A DNA stretch of 64,000 nt from JABFRZ01 sp036376275 (GTDB lineage: Bacteria > Planctomycetota > UBA1135 > GCA-002686595), in the NCBI GenBank assembly GCA_036376275.1, contig DASVAP010000132.1, positions 1 through 64,000 of the forward strand, read 5' to 3'. Positions 58,674 through 64,000 of the stretch are shown here, piece after piece. Position 1 is the first letter of the stretch. Every line of letters begins with the position of its first letter. The notes under the pieces are model-generated. The model saw only the letters and a program-made list of their open reading frames with translations, had not been told where the DNA came from and searched no databases. A program made the position numbers and the translations under genes.

Positions 58674-60205
58674 CCCCTCCCGGCCGCCTGCTCCTCCGCG
58701 CCGCGCTGCCCGCGCTGCTCGCGCTCGCCCCGGCCGCCCAGGGCGCCGTCTTCCGCGTCACGCTCGCGCCCGAGGCGCGTTCCACTCCCGTCGAGGGCCG
58801 CCTGCTCGTCTTCCTCGTGCAGGAGGGGAGCGAGCTGCGCGCGGACGCGCAGCCGATCGACGGACCCTTCTGGGGCGAGCCGCAGCCGATCTTCGGGCGC
58901 GACGTGCGCCTCGAGCCGCGCGGCCTGGCCGTGCTCGACGACGCGGCCGACGCCTTCCCGCTGCGGCCGAGCCAGCTCGCGCCGGGCGCCTGGCGCGCCC
59001 AGGTGCGCCTCGACGGTGCGCGCCTCGACAGCCGCTGGCGCCGCGAGCCGGGCAACCTGTGGTCCGAGCCGGTGGCCTTCACCGTCCCGGAGAAGGGCGC
59101 GCCGGTAGAGGTCCTGCTCCTGCTGGAGCACGTCGTCGAGCCCGAGCCCCTGCCCACGGTCGAGGGCGTCGAGTGGTTCGAGGTCCGCTCCGAGCTGCTC
59201 TCCGCCTTCCGCGGGCGCGACGTCCTGCTGCGCGCCGGCGTCGTCCTGCCGAAGGACCACGACCGCGCGCGCCGCTACCCGGCCCAGTACGAGGTCCCGG
59301 GCTTCGGCGGCAACCACCGCGATGCCGCGGGCGGGCGCCGGCGGCGCAGCGAGGAGGGCGCCGCGCTCGAGCTGGCGCGCGCGAGCTTCCGCATCGTGCT
59401 CGACCCCGAGGGCCCGAACGGGCACACGCTCTTCGCCGACTCGGCCAGCAACGGGCCCTGCGGGCGCGCGCTGGTGGAGGAGCTGATCCCGGCCCTCGAG
59501 CGCCGCTACCCGCTGATCGCCGCGCCCAGCGCGCGCGTCCTGCGCGGGCACTCCTCGGGCGGCTGGGCGACGCTGTGGCTCGCGCTGACCTACCCCGAGG
59601 TCTTCGGCGCGACCTGGTCGACCGCCCCCGACCCGGTGGACTTCCGGCGCTTCCAGAGGGTCGACCTCTACGCGGCGAAGAACTTCTACACCGGGGACGG
59701 TGCGAACGACCTGCCCAGCCTGCGCGGCGAGGACGGGGAGCGCATGACGGTGCGCACCGAGGCGCGTGGCGAGGACGTGCTCGGCCCCGACAACACCTCC
59801 GGCCAGCAGTGGGACTCGTGGTTCGCCGTCTTCGGCCCGCGCAACGCGCGCGGCAACCCGGCGGCGCTGTTCGACCCGGAGACGGGCGCGATCGATCCGG
59901 CCGTGGCCGAGGCCTACCGCGGCTACGACCTGGGACACCTCCTGCGCACCGACCCGGCGCGCTTCGTGCCGCTCTACCGCACGCGCGTGCGCCTCGTCTG
60001 CGGCAGCGAGGACAGCTTCTACCTGAACGAGGCGGTCGAGCTGCTGCGGCAGGAGCTGGCGGCGCACGTGGAGGCCGGGGACGTCGGGTACGTGAAGCTC
60101 GTGCCGGGGGATCACGGCTCGGTCTTCGCCAGCGAGGCGATGCGCGCGATCCCGGGCGAGGTGCTGGAGCACTTCCGGCGCGCGGGGCACGTGCGCGGCG
60201 AGTAG
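58670..60205 (+). CDS. Exported esterase-family (PF00756-like) hydrolase
   Basis: A 511-residue protein starting at GTG and overlapping the previous gene by four bases. Signal GRLLLRAALPALLALAPAA. An N-terminal beta domain (about 25-190) precedes an alpha/beta hydrolase of the putative-esterase type: VLRGHSSGGWATLWLALTYP has the nucleophile serine in GHSSGG, with VCGSEDSFY (acid candidate) and VPGDHGSVF (His candidate) further on. The complete triad contrasts with the nucleophile-less hydrolase at 5 kb. It probably removes acyl groups from exterior sugars or lipids. Convergent with the FG-GAP gene; R2 sequences lie between. Confidence 0.85.
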   Translation: MTPPGRLLLRAALPALLALAPAAQGAVFRVTLAPEARSTPVEGRLLVFLVQEGSELRADAQPIDGPFWGEPQPIFGRDVRLEPRGLAVLDDAADAFPLRPSQLAPGAWRAQVRLDGARLDSRWRREPGNLWSEPVAFTVPEKGAPVEVLLLLEHVVEPEPLPTVEGVEWFEVRSELLSAFRGRDVLLRAGVVLPKDHDRARRYPAQYEVPGFGGNHRDAAGGRRRRSEEGAALELARASFRIVLDPEGPNGHTLFADSASNGPCGRALVEELIPALERRYPLIAAPSARVLRGHSSGGWATLWLALTYPEVFGATWSTAPDPVDFRRFQRVDLYAAKNFYTGDGANDLPSLRGEDGERMTVRTEARGEDVLGPDNTSGQQWDSWFAVFGPRNARGNPAALFDPETGAIDPAVAEAYRGYDLGHLLRTDPARFVPLYRTRVRLVCGSEDSFYLNEAVELLRQELAAHVEAGDVGYVKLVPGDHGSVFASEAMRAIPGEVLEHFRRAGHVRGE

Positions 60206-60224
60206 CGCGGCGGGGTTCGATCCG

Positions 60225-60433
60225 GGCGCGGAGACGCGGAGGGAAGACGCGGAGGCCGCGGAGGAGGAGTTCGGGCTGAGGAGATGTTGCGCAGCGGGGC
60301 CCTGTGGAGGGTGCGGCGGTCCGGGACGAGGCCCGAGCGGGAAAGGGTGGCCAGGCCGCACCGGTGCCGGCGCCCCTCCCCGCGGCTCTCCGTGCGCTCC
60401 GCGTCTTCCCTGCGCGTCCGCGCGCTCCTCCGT
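60225..60433. repeat. R2 interspersed repeat, split copy
   Basis: The right-arm type (60225-60269, GGCGCGGAGACGCGGAGGGA) comes first and the left-arm type (60375-60433, GCGCTCCGCGTCTTCCCTGC) second, about 105 bases apart, between convergent genes. The arms are complementary over roughly 40 bases. Confidence 0.75.
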
Positions 60434-60435
60434 GG

Positions 60436-62100
60436 TCAGAACGTCGTGAGCGTCAGGCCCTGCGTGAAGCTCACCCCGCGCGGCGCCTGTGGATCGAGGT
60501 ACAGCGCCTGGGCGTGGAAGCGCGCGCCGATCAGCACGGGGTCGAGCCCGAGCTGGACCGGGAGCGAGAAGGTGCCGGCGCCCGGGTCGCCGCTCGTCCC
60601 GCCGGCGACGTGCACGAGCTGGAACCCGTCCGACCTGGGGTACAGCGTCCCGCCCAGCAGCGGCAGGTCGCCGCGCGTGCGCCCGACCACGAGCACGCCG
60701 GGCGCGCCGCCGAGCACGCCCGAGACCTCCAGCGCGACCGCGGCCCCCAGGCGCGGGCAGCCGTCCAGGGCGAGCGCCGGGACGCTGCCGCCGCTGCCCG
60801 CCAGCCCGCGGCCGAAGGAGCGCGCGGGGTGGGCCGCGATCACGTACACCCGCCCGCGCTGCTGGGCGAAGCTGGCGGCGGTCCCGACCAGCTCGACCAC
60901 GCCGTCGCCGTCCACGTCGCCGAGGCCGTGCGCGTCGAAGCCCAGGTTCTCGCGCGGCGTCGTGCTGGTCACGCGCCGCAGCAACGTGCCGTCGGCACCG
61001 GAGAAGACCTCCAGCTTCCCGGCCAGGGTCGCGCCGCCGCCGAAGGTGTAGGAACCCAGCACGAGGTCGGCGCGTCCGTCGCCGTTCACGTCCCCGAGGC
61101 CGCGCCCGATCCCGAAGCCGGCGCCGTTCTGGCCGGTCAGAGTGAGCAGCCGCGCCCCGCTCGGCCCGGCGAAGAGGTAGGCCTTGCCGCGCGCCGCGGC
61201 GCCGTCGGCGTAGTCGCCGACGTAGAGGTCCGGCCAGCCGTCACCGTCCGTGTCGCCGACGTCGGCGGCGAAGTACTGCCCGAACTGGTTGGCGCTGGCG
61301 TCCGGCGCCAGCGGGGCGTAGAGCGGCGTGCCCGCGACGAGGTCGTAGACGTAGGCGAGGCCGTTCGCGCTGGCGCCCGCGGCGGGCGCGCCCACGACGA
61401 GCTCGTTCACGCCATCGCCGTTCACGTCGCCTAGGCGCGCCACCGCGCTGCCGAAGAGATCGCCCGCATCCGCGCCGAGGAAGGAGCGCAGCACGCTCCC
61501 GTCGGCCCCGGACAGCACCACCACGCGCCCGGCGCCGGCCCCGGCCGAGCTCTGGGCCGGCGCGCCCACGGCGATCTCCGCCAGACCGTCGCCGTCGAGG
61601 TCGTCGAGACCGTCCACCGCGTAGCCGAAGCCGTCGCCCGGCGCGCCCAGGCGAAGCGTGCGCAGCAGCGCTCCGCTGGCGCCCGAGTAGACGTACACCG
61701 CGCCCCGCGTCGTCGGCGTCCCGAACCCACCGGCCACGACCTCGGCGATCCCGTCGCCGTCGAGGTCCCCGAGCGCGCGCATGGCCTGCCCCAGCCCCAC
61801 CCCGTCGGCGTCGCCGTCCGCGCGGAAGAGCTCCAGACCGCCGCGCCCGCTGTAGACGTAGAGTCGCCCGCGGCCCGGCCCGACGGAGGAGTGCCCCGGG
61901 GCCCCCACGACCAGCTCCTGGGCCCCGTCGCCGTCCAGATCGGGAAGCGGCGCGGAGACCCAGCCGAACAGATCGCCGGCAGCCTCGCCCTCGAGCGTGT
62001 GCAGCACGCGCGTGCACTGCACGAAGCCCTGCTGGGCCTGGGCGGCGGAGGAGAGGAGCGCGGCGGTGAGGACGACGAGCGGAGGACGCACGGACGACAT
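60436..62100 (-). CDS. FG-GAP (integrin-alpha-type) repeat protein with lineage C-terminal module
   Basis: A 554-residue exported protein (signal RPPLVVLTAALLSSAAQA). Seven FG-GAP repeats with calcium loops (DLDGDGAQELVVGAPG, DLDGDGIAEVVAG, DVNGDGVNELVVGAP, DTDGDGWPDLYVG, DVNGDGRADLVLG, DVDGDGVVELVG). The last 120 residues form a beta-rich module (LPLLGGTLYPRSDGFQLVHV, ARFHAQALYLDPQAPRGVSF, TQGLTLTTF) like the one ending the FG-GAP protein at 30.4 kb. Start MSSVRPPL was chosen for the signal peptide; the longer frame is not signal-like. Function unknown; surface location likely. Confidence 0.88.
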   Translation of the reverse strand: MSSVRPPLVVLTAALLSSAAQAQQGFVQCTRVLHTLEGEAAGDLFGWVSAPLPDLDGDGAQELVVGAPGHSSVGPGRGRLYVYSGRGGLELFRADGDADGVGLGQAMRALGDLDGDGIAEVVAGGFGTPTTRGAVYVYSGASGALLRTLRLGAPGDGFGYAVDGLDDLDGDGLAEIAVGAPAQSSAGAGAGRVVVLSGADGSVLRSFLGADAGDLFGSAVARLGDVNGDGVNELVVGAPAAGASANGLAYVYDLVAGTPLYAPLAPDASANQFGQYFAADVGDTDGDGWPDLYVGDYADGAAARGKAYLFAGPSGARLLTLTGQNGAGFGIGRGLGDVNGDGRADLVLGSYTFGGGATLAGKLEVFSGADGTLLRRVTSTTPRENLGFDAHGLGDVDGDGVVELVGTAASFAQQRGRVYVIAAHPARSFGRGLAGSGGSVPALALDGCPRLGAAVALEVSGVLGGAPGVLVVGRTRGDLPLLGGTLYPRSDGFQLVHVAGGTSGDPGAGTFSLPVQLGLDPVLIGARFHAQALYLDPQAPRGVSFTQGLTLTTF

Positions 62101-62240
62101 CGGGGGACCTCGGGTGGGTTCGCGGGGAGACGTCCCAAGGAATGCCACGCGCTCGCAACGGGTCCCCGCCAGTGGCCCCATTTGACCGGAGCCGAACCGT
62201 CCGTCCGTGGCGCGCTCCACGCCCCCTCCGCCTCCCCTCT

Positions 62241-62301
62241 CCCCTTCTTCCTCCGCGCGCTCCGCGTCTTCCCTCCGCGTCTCCGCGCTCCTCTTCCTCC
62301 C
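62241..62301. repeat. R2 interspersed repeat, single arm
   Basis: CGCTCCGCGTCTTCCCTCCG and CGTCTCCGCGCTCCTC units run up to the stop codon of the next reverse-strand gene. No second arm here. Confidence 0.75.
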
Positions 62302-63858
62302 TCAGCGCTTCGCCCGCACGAGCGTCAGCCCCTCACGCACCTTCCAGCTCTCGCCCTGGCCCTCCCGGACGAGCTCGTAGGCGGTTCCGCGCGCCATGCG
62401 CGCGTAGTCGTCCGGCTCGATGCGCAGGATGAAGGCCCCCTCGTTGCCCCAGAACTTCGGGATGCAGCCAGCCGGGACGTCGGCCTGGCCGCGCGCGCGC
62501 AGCAGGAAGCGCGGCTGGGTCGCCTGCCAGAGCTCGAGCGCGTCGCTGCCGTCCACGCCGGCCGTGTCGAAGTGCGCGAAGAAGTAGCCGGCGCTCTCGG
62601 TGTCCCACAGGCTCGTCGTGAGGCCGGGTGGGCGCGCGGGGTCGTCGTACCAGGCGACCTTCACGATGGTCAGCTCGCGCAGGCCGGAGAGCATCTCGTT
62701 CGGGACCTTGGCGTGCGCCCCGAAGCGGTCCGAGAGGCTGACGCAGGAGTACGGGTTCGGGCCGCCGAAGAGCGCGCCGTGCAGCGGGTGGCGCTCGCGA
62801 TCGCCCCAGCCGACGAGGCCCGCCTCGGAGTGGTCGCCGAAGGTGTGCACGTGCACCATCAGCCCCAGGGAATCGTCGAGCACGTTCTGGCCGAGGGTGC
62901 TGTAGTTGAGCCGCCGCCAGCGGCCGCCGACGAAGACCTCGTTGAAGGTGTGCGAGGTCCAGGAGCCGCGCTGGCGCTCGGCCGCCTGCTGGAGCCTGGC
63001 GCGCACGCCGACGTGCTGGAGCGTGGCCAGCCAGGCGACCTCGCGCTCGTCGTTCGCGTCGACCACGGGTGTCACCAGGACCGTGCGCGTGGGCAGCCCC
63101 GCGGCGCGCAGCCCGGTCTGGAGGTAGATCGCGCTCGAGGTGCAGCTCCCGTGGATGCGGTTCGCGAACATGCCCTTGCCGAAGAGCTCGTGGTCCCACT
63201 GCTCCTCGAGCGTGCGCCCGCGCTGCGCCAGGGTCGCGGCGATGTCCGCCTGGCGGTGCTCGGGCACCACCGGGCGGCCACGCTCGAAGGCCACCGCGAA
63301 GGTCGTGAAGCTGTCCTCCTCGCCGGAGCGCTCCATCAGCCAGCGCGAGACCTGGCGCGCGGTCTCGACGTCGTCGAGCGCGCCGAGCTCGACCCCGCGC
63401 GCCTTCAGCTCGGCCGCCAGCTCCTTCTGCAGCCCCTTGTCCCAGTTGCTGCACACGCCGGGCTCGACGAAGGGCCTCAGCTCGGCGCGCGGCTTGCGCC
63501 AGCCCGTGTCCGGCGCGATCGCGCTGGCCACGGTGTTGAAGGGGTAGACGACGACCTCGAACTCGAGCAGGTCCGCGCGCTGCTCGAGCACGCGCACGTC
63601 CTGGTAGTCGTCCGTCATCGAGGCCACGTCGAAGGGCGCCATCACGTGCATCACGGCGCGCACCGAGTAGCTGTACTCGCGGCGCTCCTCCCAGTCGCCG
63701 TCCGGCACGCCGTCGCCGTCGCTGTCGGACTTGCGCGGATCGGTGAGGTACTTGTGGACCTCGTGGAAATCCGGGAGCCCGTCCCGGTCGGAATCGGGCT
63801 CGCCCGAGCCCTTCTGGCTCGCGAGCGCGAGCACGAGCAGCCATCCCGCGGCCGGCAT
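62302..63858 (-). CDS. Exported transglutaminase-like protein with calcium-binding repeats
   Basis: A 518-residue protein with a short signal (AAGWLLVLALAS). Residues 21-54 hold two thrombospondin type 3-like calcium loops (DSDRDGLPDFHE, DSDGDGVPDG). The transglutaminase-like domain has Cys239 in RIHGSCTSSAIYLQTGLRA and His303 in SWTSHTFNEVF; the third residue position in GGRWRRLN is Asn318, where Asp is usual. Such proteins act as cysteine proteases or cross-linkers outside the cell. The start MPAAG was chosen because a CATACT box lies 6 bases upstream and the longer frame has no signal. Transcribed ahead of the FG-GAP gene; the 201-base gap holds an R2 copy. Confidence 0.82.
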   Translation of the reverse strand: MPAAGWLLVLALASQKGSGEPDSDRDGLPDFHEVHKYLTDPRKSDSDGDGVPDGDWEERREYSYSVRAVMHVMAPFDVASMTDDYQDVRVLEQRADLLEFEVVVYPFNTVASAIAPDTGWRKPRAELRPFVEPGVCSNWDKGLQKELAAELKARGVELGALDDVETARQVSRWLMERSGEEDSFTTFAVAFERGRPVVPEHRQADIAATLAQRGRTLEEQWDHELFGKGMFANRIHGSCTSSAIYLQTGLRAAGLPTRTVLVTPVVDANDEREVAWLATLQHVGVRARLQQAAERQRGSWTSHTFNEVFVGGRWRRLNYSTLGQNVLDDSLGLMVHVHTFGDHSEAGLVGWGDRERHPLHGALFGGPNPYSCVSLSDRFGAHAKVPNEMLSGLRELTIVKVAWYDDPARPPGLTTSLWDTESAGYFFAHFDTAGVDGSDALELWQATQPRFLLRARGQADVPAGCIPKFWGNEGAFILRIEPDDYARMARGTAYELVREGQGESWKVREGLTLVRAKR

Positions 63859-63864
63859 GACGCC

Positions 63865-63870
63865 AGTATG
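63865..63870 (-). promoter_or_regulatory. CATACT -10-like box, probable leaderless promoter
   Basis: CATACT on the reverse strand ends 6 bases before the transglutaminase-like start. Confidence 0.4.
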
Positions 63871-63940
63871 CCGCCGCGCGTCCGGGGTGACGGCCTTCCG
63901 CCCGGGTTGCCGCGACGATCGCCGCATCCGGCCGTGAGGC

Positions 63941-63946
63941 TAGACT
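63941..63946 (+). promoter_or_regulatory. TAGACT -10-like box
   Basis: TAGACT ends 8 bases before the ATG of the truncated gene at the right edge; no Shine-Dalgarno sequence. Confidence 0.4.
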
Positions 63947-63954
63947 CCGCTCCC

Positions 63955-64000
63955 ATGCTCCGTCCCAGCCCCTGCCTCGTCCTCCTGCCGGCCCTGCTCC
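63955..64000 (+). CDS. Start of an exported protein, cut by the window edge
   Basis: MLRPSPCLVLLPALL is the beginning of a signal peptide, possibly with a lipobox later. It follows a TAGACT box at 8 bases and is divergent from the transglutaminase-like gene. Nothing more can be said because only 15 codons are inside. Confidence 0.5.
   Translation, partial: MLRPSPCLVLLPALL

Overview
The window is very GC-rich and densely coded on both strands. No tRNA, rRNA, insertion sequence, phage gene or CRISPR array is visible. The gene content points to a free-living member of the Planctomycetota, inferred from several features: FG-GAP/ASPIC propeller proteins, a TPR sulfatase, cytochrome-c/copper monooxygenase fusions, two exosortase systems and an ECF sigma factor fused to a membrane-anchored exterior domain. 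The phylum is an inference; no marker gene is present to prove it.

Layout. 0-5 kb: the start of an S4-domain pseudouridine synthase, an FG-GAP/ASPIC protein and a Ski2-like helicase. 5-11 kb: a degenerate alpha/beta hydrolase, a compact exosortase cassette (71-residue PEP-CTERM protein, exosortase, EpsI-like protein) and an operon of two amidohydrolases, one of them stripped of metal ligands. These three units are separated by copies of a structured repeat (here called R1). 11-20 kb: an S9 peptidase, an HU-like protein, a secreted hypothetical, a PQQ-type propeller with EF-hands, an acyltransferase and the membrane-spanning sigma factor. 20-30 kb: an ASPIC lipoprotein, a DUF1028 protein, a large metzincin-type protease and two di-haem peroxidase-like proteins. 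30-39 kb: an FG-GAP protein, a second exosortase locus (XrtH, its partner membrane protein and a CHRD-domain substrate with an IPTL-like tail), a DUF2959 lipoprotein, a subtilisin and secreted proteins. 39-50 kb: tandem OPT transporters, M48 and M3 peptidases and a copper monooxygenase. 50-64 kb: a WXXGXW lipoprotein, a geranylgeranyl-reductase-type flavoprotein, AsmA-like and YqgE proteins, a sulfatase, a truncated sigma factor, a gluzincin, an esterase, an FG-GAP protein and a transglutaminase-like protein.

The dominant theme is the cell envelope. Most products carry a signal peptide or lipobox, peptidases are abundant (S8, S9, M3, M48, a metzincin and a gluzincin-like protein), and two independent C-terminal sorting systems sit next to their own substrates. 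Many genes have a TANNNT -10-like hexamer 6-9 bases before the start codon and no Shine-Dalgarno sequence, which suggests leaderless transcripts.

Three interspersed repeat families occupy the spacers. R1 is about 95 bp, has two hairpins and shows compensatory base changes between copies. R2 is built from CTCCGCGTC-like units and often forms long inverted repeats. R3 is a short GC-rich palindromic element that has been absorbed into coding ends. R1 is the best candidate for an undescribed element.
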